Below, piece by piece: positions 1 through 10,431 of a DNA stretch of 64,000 bases. Positions within the stretch are counted from its first letter, which is position 1. Every line of letters starts with the position of its first letter. The notes under the pieces were generated by a model, which saw only the letters and a program-made list of their open reading frames with translations, made no database searches and was not told where the DNA came from. A program made the translations under genes and the position numbers. The DNA is from Sva-07 sp963716235 (GTDB lineage: Bacteria > Actinomycetota > Acidimicrobiia > Acidimicrobiales > Ilumatobacteraceae). Location: the NCBI GenBank assembly GCA_963716235.1, contig CAVQTE010000028.1:1-64000 (forward strand), given 5' to 3'.

Positions 1-10
1 GGCTTCGGGG

Positions 11-802
11 ATGACAGTGCGTGTGGAGGATGTCGGCTCGGTGCGGGTGGTCACGATCGATCGGCCGGAGGTGCGCAACGCCGTCGATGGGCCGACGGCG
101 CAACTGTTGTACGACGTGTTCGTCGACTTCGACGGCGACGATTCGGTCGCTGTGGCGGTGCTGGCGGGCAGCAACGGAACGTTCTGTGCCGGGGCCGACC
201 TCAAGGGCATCTCGGCCGGACGCGGCAACTCGGTCAACGTCGATCCGGCCGACGAGATCGTCGGGTCGCTCGGACCCATGGGGCCGACTCGACTCTCGCT
301 CGACAAGCCCGTGATCGCGGCTGTCGAAGGGCACGCCGTTGCGGGCGGGCTGGAACTCGCGTGTTGGGCCGATCTCCGAGTTGCCGCCGCCGACGCCACC
401 TTCGGCGTGTACTGCCGGCGATGGGGCGTGCCGCTCGTCGACGGCGGCACCATCCGACTCACCCGGCTGATCGGGCACTCCCGAGCACTCGACCTGATGC
501 TCACCGGGCGAGGCGTCGACGGGGTCGAGGCAGAACGGATCGGCCTGGCCAATCGGGTGGTCGAGCACGGGCAGGCGCTCGGCGCCGCCATCGAACTGGC
601 CGGCGAAATCGCCGCGCTCCCGCAGATCTGCCTGCGCTCCGATCGTCGGTCGAGCTACGACCAGTGGTCGCTCGAGCTGGGCGAGGCGCTGGCGAACGAG
701 ACCCGGCTCGGACTCGCCACGATCGCCTCCGGCGAGACCCGGGCGGGCGCCCAGCGCTTCGCCGACGGCGCGGGCCGCCACGGCCTCCGCGCCGACGATT
801 GA
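11..802 (+). CDS. Enoyl-CoA hydratase/isomerase (crotonase) family protein
   Basis: 263-residue protein, the normal length for a soluble crotonase-fold enzyme acting on acyl-CoA thioesters. The first oxyanion-hole segment is visible as FCAGADLKGI (about residues 58-67) and the second as GHAVAGGLELACWADLRVA (about 106-124). The loop that often carries a catalytic Glu reads VPLVDGG here, so an Asp sits where hydratases usually have Glu; the enzyme could therefore be a hydratase, isomerase or another crotonase member. The ATG at 11 is only 10 bases into the window, so an earlier start cannot be excluded, but MTVRVEDVGSVRVVTIDRPE is a typical family N-terminus. A strong hairpin follows the stop, so it is probably not co-transcribed with groL. 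Confidence 0.9.
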   Translation: MTVRVEDVGSVRVVTIDRPEVRNAVDGPTAQLLYDVFVDFDGDDSVAVAVLAGSNGTFCAGADLKGISAGRGNSVNVDPADEIVGSLGPMGPTRLSLDKPVIAAVEGHAVAGGLELACWADLRVAAADATFGVYCRRWGVPLVDGGTIRLTRLIGHSRALDLMLTGRGVDGVEAERIGLANRVVEHGQALGAAIELAGEIAALPQICLRSDRRSSYDQWSLELGEALANETRLGLATIASGETRAGAQRFADGAGRHGLRADD

Positions 803-804
803 AC

Positions 805-854
805 GTTTGCGTTGCAGTTCGATTGGGACGGGCCAATGGAAGTGCAACGCAAAC
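805..854 (+). terminator. Long stem-loop after the enoyl-CoA hydratase gene
   Basis: The arms GTTTGCGTTGCA (805-816) and TGCAACGCAAAC (843-854) are perfectly complementary. The stem continues inward imperfectly through GTTCGATTGG and CCAATGGAAG around a GACGGG loop. There is no clear T-tract, as is common for actinobacterial intrinsic terminators. It starts two bases after the stop codon. Confidence 0.7.
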
Positions 855-910
855 AAGCAGACGGAGGGAGGAGCGGCTGGGGCGGGGTAGTTCAGGGCGG
901 AGTGGGCTGG

Positions 911-945
911 TTGCGGGATTAGCAGTCGCCGTCGTAGAGTGCTAA
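911..945 (+). promoter_or_regulatory. groL promoter with CIRCE operator
   Basis: TTAGCAGTC (919-927), nine bases, GAGTGCTAA (937-945) matches the CIRCE consensus TTAGCACTC-N9-GAGTGCTAA at 17 of 18 positions. CIRCE is the binding site of the heat-shock repressor HrcA. A plausible -35 TTGCGG (911-916) and -10 TAGAGT (935-940) with an 18-base spacer place the operator across the promoter, so HrcA binding would block initiation. Confidence 0.85.
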
Positions 946-1012
946 CCGGCATCGACCGGGCCTTCCGGCGATGCAACGACACATCGAACACGTCCAACGG
1001 AGGACACACAAG

Positions 1013-2629
<1,617 letters not shown>

Positions 2630-2664
2630 TCCCCGTTCGGCTTCCATGCGCATAGCCTGAGGGC

Positions 2665-3319
2665 ATGCGCATGGAAGCTGGTCTGGCCGTCGTCCACCTG
2701 TTCGGCAAGCCGAATCCATCACTCGATCGCGAGGCCGTGGTCGCCGCGGTCAAGGCCGCCGAAGCCGACGACTGTCAGGTGATCACCGCCGCGATGCTCG
2801 GCCACAAGGCCGATGTCGCGTTCATGGCGCTGGCCCCCGACTGGCGCACGCTTGCGCACGTTGCAGACGTCACTGCAGCATGCCGGGATCGACATCGTCG
2901 ACAGCTATGTCTCGATCACCGAGGTCAGCGAGTACGCCAAGGGCATGCCCGAGCACATGCTCCAGGCCCGACTGCATCCGCAGATCCCGCCCGAAGGGCT
3001 CAACGCATTCTGCTTCTACCCGATGAGCAAGAAGCGTGAGGCGCACGCCAACTGGTTCGCCACGCCGTACGACGAGCGCAACGAGATGATGATGGAGCAC
3101 GGCAAGAGCGGCCGCACGTTCGCGGGCCGCGTCGCTCAGCTCGTCACCGGATCCACCGGGCTCGACGACTACGAGTGGGGCGTCACGCTGTTCGCCGCGA
3201 GCCCCGACGTGATCAAGGATGTCGTGTACACGATGCGCTTCGATCAGGGGTCGGCGCTCTACGGCGAGTTCGGGGCGTTCTACGTCGGCTACCTCGACTT
3301 CATCGAGAACGTCCTGTAG
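2665..3319 (+). CDS. hemQ: Coproheme decarboxylase HemQ (chlorite-dismutase family), frameshifted
   Basis: HemQ performs the last step of the coproporphyrin-dependent heme pathway of Gram-positive bacteria, converting coproheme III to heme b with peroxide. Two overlapping frames together give the family: the first carries ADVAFMALAPDWRTL, the second continues RTLQTSLQHAGIDIVDSY, then EVSEYAKGMPEHM, FCFYPMSKKREAHANWF and the heme-pocket segment MMMEHGKSGR. The join needs one base removed at about 2852-2853 (CTTG for CTG); with that the protein is about 217 residues. It lies downstream of groL. Because HemQ is normally needed for heme synthesis in actinobacteria, a sequencing or assembly error is more likely than true loss, but the sequence as given encodes a broken gene. 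Confidence 0.85.
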
Positions 3320-3339
3320 ACGAACGCGCGACGTCGGCG

Positions 3340-4591
3340 TCAGAAGCCCACGGTGACGGTGCGATCGAACCTGTCCTCGCCGTCAGCGTCGTACACGAAG
3401 CGGTCGAACAGTGCACGGGAGGGGTCGCCCGTGCGGGCGACCTCCGTCAGCCCCGATGGGCCGTTGTAGTCGACCTGCAGGCCTGCGTCGATCGCAGCGA
3501 CGCAGTCGGCGAAGGTCCGACACACCGACCCGCCGGAGCTCACCAGCGCGATCTCGTCGGCGATGTCGCTCGGCGCGTCGGAGTCGGCGCGAACAGCGGC
3601 CAGCGCGATGAGGTTGACGCAGTCGAACGCATTGGCCGCGAAGAGCCCCGGTGGATCGAACGGCGCAGTTGGATCGGCCGACTCGGCCTGGGGTGCCAGT
3701 CCGACGATCTTGCTCGCGCAGGTCGGTGTCGAGACCGGCGATTCGTTGCGGTGTCATCGGATTGCGCATGGCGTCGTTCACCACGACCGTTGCCAGCGCG
3801 CTCGTGTCGAGTTCGCCGAGCGTCTCCAGGAAACGAGTGCCGTCGTCGTCGCCGGCCAGCACGATCGCCACCTGCGCACCCGAATCGAGGAGTTGGCGAG
3901 CCTCGTCGGTGAGGTCGACGTCGCGATCGGTGAACGTGATCGTCTCGGCGACCGAGATGGAACCGTCTGCTATCGCCGCCCCCACGCTGTCGGCGAAATC
4001 CCGGCCGTAGGAGTCGTCGATGTGGACGATCGCGACCTGGAGCGCGCCGGTCTGGTCGGCGACATCGGCGATCGCATGCGCTTGGAGTGAGTCGCTCGGC
4101 ACCGTGCGGAAGAACAGCCCGCCATCGGGAAACCCGTCGAGCGCGAGCGCACTTGCGGTCGGCGAGCACGCCAACGTTCCCGACGACACGATCTCGTCGA
4201 GCGTGCTGAGCGCGATCGTCGACGACCCGGGACCCACGATGACGTCGACGTCACGGGCGAGGAGCGATTGGATCGCGGTGGTCGCCGACCCCGTGGTGCT
4301 GCCTTCGTCGGCGACCACCGAACGCACCGGCACACCCATCACGCCACCGGCCAGGTTGATCCGGTCGATCGCCAGCTCAGCTGCCGCCACCATGGGATCG
4401 CCCACGACCGTGTCGCCCGTCGGGAGCAGGATGCCGACCACGAGACGTCCGTCGCTGTCGGCCCGGGGCGGGATCGTGGTCGTCGTCGCCGCGACCGACG
4501 TGGTGGGGACCGCGTCGCCTCCGCTCGAGCAGCCGGCCGCGCCGAGTCCGGCCACCAGGGCAACGGCGATCAGGCGGCGGCGAAGGGTCAC
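3340..4591 (-). CDS. ABC transporter substrate-binding lipoprotein (LivK/branched-chain type), frameshifted
   Basis: Periplasmic-binding-fold receptor of the type I (Leu/Ile/Val, amide, urea) ABC family. It begins with a basic region, a hydrophobic stretch and the lipobox LGAAGC, followed by a Thr-rich linker. The receptor domain contains LVVGILLPTGDTVVGDPMVA, VDVIVGPGSSTIAL and VAIVHIDDSYGRDFADS. One extra base at about 3709-3714 shifts the frame; the correct frame resumes with KIVGLAPQAESADPTAPFD and NAFDCVNLIALAAVR and ends in FDRTVTVGF. Reconstructed length is about 416 residues. The GTG at 4591 is chosen because it directly precedes the signal peptide. No permease or ATPase genes are adjacent, so it is an orphan receptor of unknown ligand. 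Confidence 0.85.
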
Positions 4592-4687
4592 GACGATGCA
4601 GCGTAGAAGAGGTGGCCCGCGTCGACGTGGGCAGGGTCGCCATGCACGGGCACCGCGTATGCTCTCGACATCGATGCCACCGACGAC

Positions 4688-7013
4688 GTGAACAAGCTCG
4701 GCCGCGCCGCCGCTCGGCGGGTGGAGCGCCTGGTGGAGGCCGAAGCCCGGGTCGGTCGGTTCGGACGCGAGTACTGCCAGGTGCTGGCCGAACTCACCGA
4801 CGACTGGGTGATCGAACTGTTCGACGATGCGATGCGGACGAACTCCACCCAAGTCGGGACGAGTGGCCATCCTCGCGATCGGTGGATACGGACGCGGCGA
4901 ACTGGCTCCCGGCAGCGACCTCGACCTCCTGCTGGTCCACGACGTCAAGCCCAAGAAGATCGCGAAGGACCTCGAGCCCACGGCCAGCGCCCTGTGGTAT
5001 CCGCTCTGGGATTCCGGTGTGAAGCTCGGCCACGCAGTGCGTCGGATCGACGAACAACTCGAACTCGCTCGTACCGACCTCGATTCTGCGACGGCGCTGA
5101 TCACCGCCAGGCCGCTCGCCGGTGACGACGAACTCGCGGCCGAGGTCGTGGCGAAGGGCCAGGCGCTGTGGCGGTCGAACGCGTCGAAGTTCCTCCGCGA
5201 GTTGCGCGCTCGGGTGCGCGAACGAGAGGAGTCGGCGGGCGATGTCGCCTACCGGCTCGAGCCCGACCTGAAGGACGGCCATGGTGGACTGCGCGACGTG
5301 CAGTCGCTCTGGTGGGCGCAGGAGGCCGGCCTCGACCTGCGCGCCGAGGACCTCGTCGATCTCGGTCACTGTTACGACGTGTTGTTGCGCGCTCGGGTGT
5401 CGCTGCACCGATCGACCGACCGCGCGGGCGATGTGCTCCGCCTCGAGGATCAGGATGCGGCGGCCGCGGCCGGAGGTTGGAACGACGCCGACCACATGAT
5501 GACCGACGTCGCCGCAGCGGGGCGGACCGTTGCCTGGCTGTGCGACGAGAACTGGGGTCGGGTCGTCGCCGCCCCCGCCGCCGCAGCCGACCAGGCAGTC
5601 GCACCGGGTGTCGTCCTGCGCAACGGTGAGATCGAGTTGGCAGCGTCGGCCGATCCCGCCGCCGACAGTACGTTGGTGTTGCAGACCGCAGTCGCGGCCG
5701 CCCGACATGGCGCGCGAATCGGCAGGTCGACACTCGATCGCCTCAACCACGAGGTGGTCGGCTGGCCCGGTCCGTGGCCGGTCGGCGCCACCGACGACCT
5801 GATCGCGCTCCTGCTCGAAGGGCATCGAGCGGTGCCGGTGCTCGAGTCGCTCGATCAACGCAATCTCGTCGCCCGTCTGCTTCCCGAGTGGGAGCCCGTG
5901 CGGTCGAAGCCGCAGCGCAACGCGTACCACCGCTTCACCGTCGACCGCCATCTCTGGGAGGCGGCCGCCAACGCTGCCGACCTCGTCGATCGCGTCACGC
6001 GCCCCGACCTGCTCGTACTCGGGGGCTTGTTCCACGATCTCGGCAAGGGGTACCCGGGCGATCACACGGTCGTGGGCATGGAGTTGATCCGCTCGATCGG
6101 CCCGAAGCTCGGGCTCGTGCACGCCGACGTCGAGGTGCTCGTGACGCTCATCGAGCAGCACCTGTTGCTGCCCGACGTGGCGATGCGCCGTGACCTCACC
6201 GACCCGGCCACGATCCGCCACGTCGCCAACGCCGTGAAGACGGTCGAGGTGCTCGACCTGCTCCACGCGCTGACCGAGGCCGATTCACTGGCGACCGGGC
6301 CGGCGGCGTGGGGCGACTGGAAGGAGGGGCTGGTCGCCGAACTCGTCGCACGGGTGCGTCACGTACTCGGTGGCGGCGACGTCTCGGAAGTGACGTGGCG
6401 GTTGTTCCCCGACGCCGAAACCCTCGCCGCGATGGCGATCGGCGAACTCGACATCTCCCGCCGCGACGATGTGATCACCGTCGTGAGCCCTGACGCGACC
6501 GGGAACTTCAGCCGCATCGCCGGGGTGCTCTCGTTGCACGGCCTCGACGTGGTCAGCGCCCAGGCGCACTCCGACGAAGGTGGGATCGCCGCGTCGCAGT
6601 TCCGCATCGTGGTGCCCGACGATGGGCTCAACTGGCGGGCGGTGAAGGCTGACCTCGGTCGGGCACTGGCACATCAGCTCGCGATCGAAGCCAGGTTGGC
6701 CGACAGGGCGCAGACCTACCGTCGACGTCGGCGCACGCAGGCCGCAGCGCCCGGGCCGCCGTCGGTCGTGTTCGACGACGACGCGTCGAGCAACGCCACC
6801 GTGATCGTGGTGCGTGCCGTCACGAGGATCGGCATCCTCCACCGCATCTCGAAGGCGCTCGGCGAACTCGGCCTCGACATCCGCCATGCCACGGTGCAGA
6901 CGATCGGGATGGAAGTCGTCGACACGTTCTACGTGCGGGCCAACGACGCGTTGGTGACCGATGCTGCCCACCGCAAGGAGATCGTGCGGGCGTTGCTCCA
7001 TGCTGTTGCTTGA
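4688..7013 (+). CDS. glnD: PII uridylyltransferase/GlnD-type nucleotidyltransferase, frameshifted near N-terminus
   Basis: GlnD modifies the PII nitrogen-signalling protein (by adenylylation in many actinobacteria) in response to glutamine. Domains in order: an N-terminal helical part (VNKLGRAAARRVERLVEAEA), a nucleotidyltransferase domain with GGYGRGELAPGSDLDLLLVH, an HD phosphohydrolase domain with GGLFHDLGKGYPGDH, and two C-terminal ACT domains (VITVVSPDATGNFSRIAGVL and VIVVRAVTRIGILHRISKAL). The first about 50 residues are in another frame; one extra base between about 4848 and 4860 must be removed to join them. The gene diverges from the ABC receptor gene with a 96-base gap. No amtB or glnB is present in the window. 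Confidence 0.9.
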
Positions 7014-7022
7014 TGCCGTAGC

Positions 7023-7721
7023 GTGAGCGACGTGACCGTGAGTGGGCGCGACCTGGCGCGATGGAGCGAGACGTTGGCGGCTATCGCCCGCACCGGCATG
7101 GGGTTCACCGAGAACCTCTACGAGCGGGAGCGCTTCGAGGAGGTGCTGCACGTTGCCGCCGACATCAAGGCCTGTGCCCGTGAACTCGACGACGAGGTCG
7201 CCGTCGAGCGTGAAACCGATCACTTCGTGCAGGAATGGATGGAGTCGATCGGCGAAGGCGTGCCGGGCTACGTGACGCCGAAGGTGGCCGTCGGTGCGAT
7301 CGTCGGCAACGGGGCCGGAGAGATCCTGCTCGTCCAGCGCAAGGACTCGGGGATCTGGTTGTACCCGACCGGGTGGGCCGACGTCGGCTACTCGCCGGCC
7401 GAGGTGGCGGTGAAGGAAGTGAGCGAGGAGACCGGCATCGAGTGTGAGCCGCTGCGGCTGCTCGGTGTGGTCGACGGACAGCGCATGGGGTTCAGCCGAT
7501 TCGGGATGTACATGTTGCTGTTCCACTGCGTCGCCACGGGGGGCGAGTTGGCCCCGCACCCGCTCGAAACCGCCGATGTCGGCTGGTTCGCCGCCGATGC
7601 GCTTCCGGAGGCAACGGCCGGAGCGCAGTGGTGGGGGCCAATGGCGTTTGCGGCGATCGACGGTGCCGAGTCGCCCGCCACGTTCGATCCGGTCCGCTCA
7701 CCCATCTGGCGCACTGAATGA
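7023..7721 (+). CDS. NUDIX hydrolase with N-terminal Nudix_N-like domain
   Basis: A 232-residue protein. An N-terminal helical region (about 1-85) resembles the small domain found in front of ADP-ribose/sugar-nucleotide type Nudix hydrolases. The Nudix box is close to consensus: GWADVGYSPAEVAVKEVSEE followed by TGI, with Lys in the position usually held by Arg. The catalytic EE pair that binds divalent metal is intact. Substrate cannot be read from the sequence; NUDIX_N proteins often hydrolyse ADP-ribose or related pyrophosphates. It starts with GTG nine bases after glnD and may be translated from the same transcript. Its stop codon lies inside a bidirectional terminator shared with the PAC2 gene. 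Confidence 0.85.
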   Translation: MSDVTVSGRDLARWSETLAAIARTGMGFTENLYERERFEEVLHVAADIKACARELDDEVAVERETDHFVQEWMESIGEGVPGYVTPKVAVGAIVGNGAGEILLVQRKDSGIWLYPTGWADVGYSPAEVAVKEVSEETGIECEPLRLLGVVDGQRMGFSRFGMYMLLFHCVATGGELAPHPLETADVGWFAADALPEATAGAQWWGPMAFAAIDGAESPATFDPVRSPIWRTE

Positions 7722-7755
7722 GACTGCGGGGTCTGACCCCGACGTCTCGATTCAG
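7714..7755. terminator. Bidirectional terminator shared by convergent NUDIX and PAC2 genes
   Basis: The inner stem GGGGTC-T-GACCCC (7728-7740) is extended by C:G, by GAGAC/GTCTC and by CTGAAT/ATTCAG, giving a stem of about 18 pairs with a two-base internal loop and one bulged G. Both stop codons (7719-7721 and 7752-7754) fall within the hairpin. The same 13-base core recurs at 20471-20483. Confidence 0.8.
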
Positions 7756-8621
7756 TCGGGGTCGCGATCGCGGAGGAACTGTTCGACTTCCTCCACGAGG
7801 GCATCGGGGTCGACAGGTGTGCCGGTCTCCATGTCGCCGTCGGGCTCGTCGTCGGTGAGCTGTTCGAGCCGCGACAGGTACTCGATCATGTCGTCGTCGT
7901 CGCCGATCATCGCGGCGACACGGGCGTCGTACTCGGAGGCTTCCACGGCGAGTCGAGCGAGCGGTGCCGGCGTGCCGATCATCGAGCAGGCACGCTCGAC
8001 GAGCGCGAGCGCGGCTTTCGGTGACGGGATCTGTGACGCGTATCCGGGCACCGCTGCCCAGAGCGAGGCGGTTGCCATGCCGCTGCGATTGAGATGGTCG
8101 TGGAGGACGCCGACGATGCCGGTCGGGCCCTCGTACTCGGACCGGCGGAGTTCGAAGCGCTCGATCAACTGGTCGTCAGTGGCCGTGCCGATCAGGGGCA
8201 CCGGACGCGAGTGAGGTACGTCGGCGAGCAGTGCGCCGAGCGAGATCGCCATGTTGACGCCGAAGCGATCGGCGATGCCGTCGATCTGCTCGCAGAACAG
8301 TCGCCACCGCAACGCCGGCTCAGGGCCGAGCACGAGGATCACGTCGGTGCCGGGCAGCGATGCCGACCACACGCCGACGGTTGGCCAGACGATCGACCGA
8401 TGGTGATCGGCGTCGAGTCGGACCGAGGGTCGCACGGTGGCGAAGTCGGTGAACGACTCGGGGTCGATCTCGGCCAGAGCCTGGGCGCCCCACGACTCGA
8501 CCATCGTTCGCAACGCGCTCGACGCGGCGTCGCCGGCATCGTTCCAGCCGGTGAACGCAGCCACGAGCACGGGACGGTTGAGGTTGGGCTCTGCCAACCA
8601 ACGGACGTGCTCGGTTCCCAC
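7752..8621 (-). CDS. PAC2 family (proteasome-assembly-chaperone-like) protein
   Basis: About 289 residues. The start region VGTEHVRWLAEPNLNRPVLV followed by AAFTGWNDAGDAAS is the characteristic beginning of actinobacterial PAC2 proteins, and VILVLGPEPALRWRLFCEQI and AVPGYASQIPSPKAALALVE match their middle and C-terminal segments. Eukaryotic relatives assist proteasome assembly; in actinobacteria the family is widespread but its role is not firmly known, so no function is assigned beyond the family. GTG at 8621 is preferred; GTG at 8630 is equally possible. The acidic C-terminus (DDDDMIEYLSRLEQLTDDEPD) is likely disordered. It converges on the NUDIX gene. Confidence 0.85.
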   Translation of the reverse strand: MGTEHVRWLAEPNLNRPVLVAAFTGWNDAGDAASSALRTMVESWGAQALAEIDPESFTDFATVRPSVRLDADHHRSIVWPTVGVWSASLPGTDVILVLGPEPALRWRLFCEQIDGIADRFGVNMAISLGALLADVPHSRPVPLIGTATDDQLIERFELRRSEYEGPTGIVGVLHDHLNRSGMATASLWAAVPGYASQIPSPKAALALVERACSMIGTPAPLARLAVEASEYDARVAAMIGDDDDMIEYLSRLEQLTDDEPDGDMETGTPVDPDALVEEVEQFLRDRDPD

Positions 8622-8663
8622 GGCGACCACGCTACCGGTGCCAGGCACTAGCGTCAGCTGGTC

Positions 8664-9123
8664 GTGAGCGAGACCCTCGGTGATCCATCGTCCTCCGTCC
8701 GCATCGAACGCGCTCGAGCGTGTCGACGACGAACTCGTCGACGCGTTCGAGCGGTTGATCCCGCAGTTGTCGTCGTCGTCGCCGGCACCGTCGGCCGAGC
8801 AACTCCGCGAGTTGGTGTCGAGCCCCGACACGGTGCTGTTCCTCGCACGCGTCGATGGCGTGATCCTCGGCAGCCTGACGCTCGCGTTCTACCGCATCCC
8901 GACCGGGCTCAAGGCGTGGATCGAAGACGTGGTCGTCGACGGCGAGGCACGCGGTCATGGCGTGGGGGCTGAACTCAATCTTGCCGCGCTCGTCGAGGCG
9001 AGGGCACGTGGGGCAAAGGACGTCAGCCTGACCAGCCGACCATCACGCGAGGCTGCCAACCGCCTGTACCAGCGCATCGGCTTCCAAGCCCGCGACACGA
9101 ACGTGTACCGCTACACGTTCTGA
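8664..9123 (+). CDS. GNAT family N-acetyltransferase, frameshifted
   Basis: Acetyl-CoA-dependent acyltransferase of about 152 residues after reconstruction. The acetyl-CoA motif A is WIEDVVVDGEARGHGVGAEL, followed by SLTSRPSREAANRLYQRIGF and the family ending TNVYRYTF. The N-terminus VSETLGDPSSSVRIER begins at GTG 8664 in one frame and continues LERVDDELVDAFERLIPQL in the next, which needs one base removed at about 8706-8716. Downstream of the stop the gene end is partly duplicated 1.3 kb away (10391-10431). The acceptor substrate is not evident. Confidence 0.8.
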
Positions 9124-9138
9124 GGGGGCGTCGTCAGG
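9098..9138 (+). repeat. 41-bp imperfect direct repeat, copy 1 (3' end of GNAT gene)
   Basis: This stretch contains the last codons of the GNAT gene, its stop and 15 following bases. It matches 10391-10431 at 37 of 41 positions in the same orientation. The two copies bracket the TetR/DUF4188 gene pair. Confidence 0.85.
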
Positions 9139-9160
9139 CCGGTCTCGACCAGTGGTGGTG

Positions 9161-9757
9161 TCAAGCGATTGCCCGAGAGATGCCGGTGATGACGGCGCCG
9201 ACTTCGTCGTCGAAGGTGTATCCGGCCGGCCGAATCGATGCGGTCAGGATGGCGGCGAGGCCATGAACCCCCGACCAGGCGATGAGCGGCGCGTCCTTTC
9301 GGCGTGTCTCGGGGATCGCGCCGGTGCTCACCATCTCATCGACCGCTTCCACCAGCACCGCCCAGGCTCCCGGGTCGTCGTCCGTGGCCGGTCGCACGTC
9401 GCAGGGTGTGAACGCTGCCTCGAACAGGTTCGGAGCGCCGACCGCGAACAGCACGTACGCGCGGCCGATCTCCTCGAACCGTCTGATCGACCGGCGCCGA
9501 CGACTCCCGGTGACGGCAACCTGTTCCCGCGCCAGGATCAGGGCGCGGGCGAGGTCTTCACGCGCGATCTGCGACACGTGGGCGACCAGGTGGTCTCGAC
9601 TGGGGAAGTGTCGATACGTCGCCGATGGGGAGACGCCGATGGTGCGTGCGATGTCGCGGAGCGAGAGTGCGTCGATGCCGTCCGCTGCGACCACCTCCAT
9701 CGCTGCCTCGGTGAGCGCCTGCTCGAGCGAACCGTGGTGGTAGGGCTTCTCCGACAC
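9161..9757 (-). CDS. TetR/AcrR family transcriptional regulator
   Basis: 198 residues. The N-terminal helix-turn-helix is clear: TEAAMEVVAADGIDALSLRD then IARTIGVSPSATYRHFPSRD (about residues 17-56), and the C-terminal ligand-binding half includes RAYVLFAVGAPNLFEAAF. GTG at 9757 gives the usual short MSEKPYHHG lead-in seen in this subfamily. It is transcribed divergently from the DUF4188 monooxygenase-like gene. The intergenic region holds repeated TGATCACATC elements, so it most likely represses that gene and itself. Confidence 0.93.
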   Translation of the reverse strand: MSEKPYHHGSLEQALTEAAMEVVAADGIDALSLRDIARTIGVSPSATYRHFPSRDHLVAHVSQIAREDLARALILAREQVAVTGSRRRRSIRRFEEIGRAYVLFAVGAPNLFEAAFTPCDVRPATDDDPGAWAVLVEAVDEMVSTGAIPETRRKDAPLIAWSGVHGLAAILTASIRPAGYTFDDEVGAVITGISRAIA

Positions 9758-9778
9758 GGGAGCATTGTCGCACGAATG

Positions 9779-9824
9779 TTGACAGTGATCACATCGTCGG
9801 TACAATGTGAACGCTGATCACATC
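9779..9824 (+). promoter_or_regulatory. Promoter of the DUF4188 gene with candidate TetR operators
   Basis: A near-consensus promoter is visible: -35 TTGACA (9779-9784), 16-base spacer, -10 TACAAT (9801-9806). The decamer TGATCACATC occurs twice, at 9786-9795 within the spacer and at 9815-9824 just past the expected start of transcription; ATGTGA (9805-9810) forms an inverted pair with TCACAT (9818-9823). The placement fits repression by the adjacent TetR protein. Confidence 0.65.
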
Positions 9825-9851
9825 AAGGTGATCCTGATTCGGAGGTGACCG

Positions 9852-10364
9852 GTGGCGTCCATCAACAAGGGTCGGTTCTCTGCCGACGTCGGTGCCGACG
9901 GGAAGGTGCTGTTCCTCATCGGCATGCGGTTCAACCAACTCTGGCGACCGTGGAAGTGGCTTCCGGTCGTCGTTGCGATGCCGCGCATGTTGGTCGAGTT
10001 GCAGAAGGACCCGAGCTTGGGACTGGTGGGGAAGCCGCGCACGTTCCTCTCGGGCCGAACCATCCTCGTGTGGCAGTACTGGGCGTCGTTCGAGCAGCTC
10101 GACCAGTACGCCAAGTCGATGAATGCATCGCACTTGCCGGCATGGCGATCATTCAACAAGAAAGTGCGAGCCAACGGTTCGGTTGGCATCTATCACGAGA
10201 CGATTCTTCTGTCCGATGCGACCGTGGAGACCGTGTACGGGAACATGCCGACGTTCGGACTCGCGGGAGTCACGGGCGCCGTGCCTGCGGCCCGTCGGGG
10301 CCAGACCGCCAAGGCCCGCCTCAGCGGAGACGCGTCGGAGCAACCGGCTGTCGAGCCGTACTGA
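9852..10364 (+). CDS. DUF4188 family (monooxygenase-like) protein
   Basis: 170 residues with an alpha/beta ferredoxin-like (ABM-type) composition: VLFLIGMRFNQLWRPWKWLP, then GKPRTFLSGRTILVWQYW, FEQLDQYAKSMNASHLPAW and VGIYHETILL match DUF4188 proteins, which are annotated as heme- or cofactor-free monooxygenase-like and include phenylacetaldoxime-dehydratase-type relatives. No catalytic residue can be assigned from sequence alone. It starts with GTG at 9852 and is preceded by a strong promoter divergent from the TetR gene, suggesting inducible detoxification or signalling. An 18-bp tandem duplication covers the stop codon. Confidence 0.75.
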   Translation: MASINKGRFSADVGADGKVLFLIGMRFNQLWRPWKWLPVVVAMPRMLVELQKDPSLGLVGKPRTFLSGRTILVWQYWASFEQLDQYAKSMNASHLPAWRSFNKKVRANGSVGIYHETILLSDATVETVYGNMPTFGLAGVTGAVPAARRGQTAKARLSGDASEQPAVEPY

Positions 10365-10386
10365 TGGGTCGAGCCGTACTGATGGG
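10351..10386 (+). repeat. 18-bp tandem duplication over the DUF4188 stop codon
   Basis: TCGAGCCGTACTGATGGG occurs twice head to tail (10351-10368 and 10369-10386). The first copy contains the TGA of the DUF4188 gene. It lies directly before the second copy of the GNAT-end repeat and looks like a recombination scar. Confidence 0.85.
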
Positions 10387-10390
10387 TCGT

Positions 10391-10431
10391 CGAACATGTA
10401 CCGCTACACGTTCTGAGTCGGCGACGTCAGG
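10391..10431 (+). repeat. 41-bp imperfect direct repeat, copy 2 (GNAT gene-end stub)
   Basis: The segment still encodes NMYRYTF-stop, the last residues of the GNAT protein, although no GNAT gene precedes it. It overlaps the stop of the convergent HEAT-repeat gene. Together with copy 1 it suggests that GNAT and the HEAT gene were once neighbours and the TetR/DUF4188 pair was inserted between them. Confidence 0.8.

Noticed and set aside
3383..5104. Single 573-residue minus-strand protein reading from glnD into the ABC receptor
   Set aside because: The first about 170 codons overlap the glnD N-terminus and show no domain; the signal peptide with lipobox fixes the receptor start at 4591, and the last part is out of frame.
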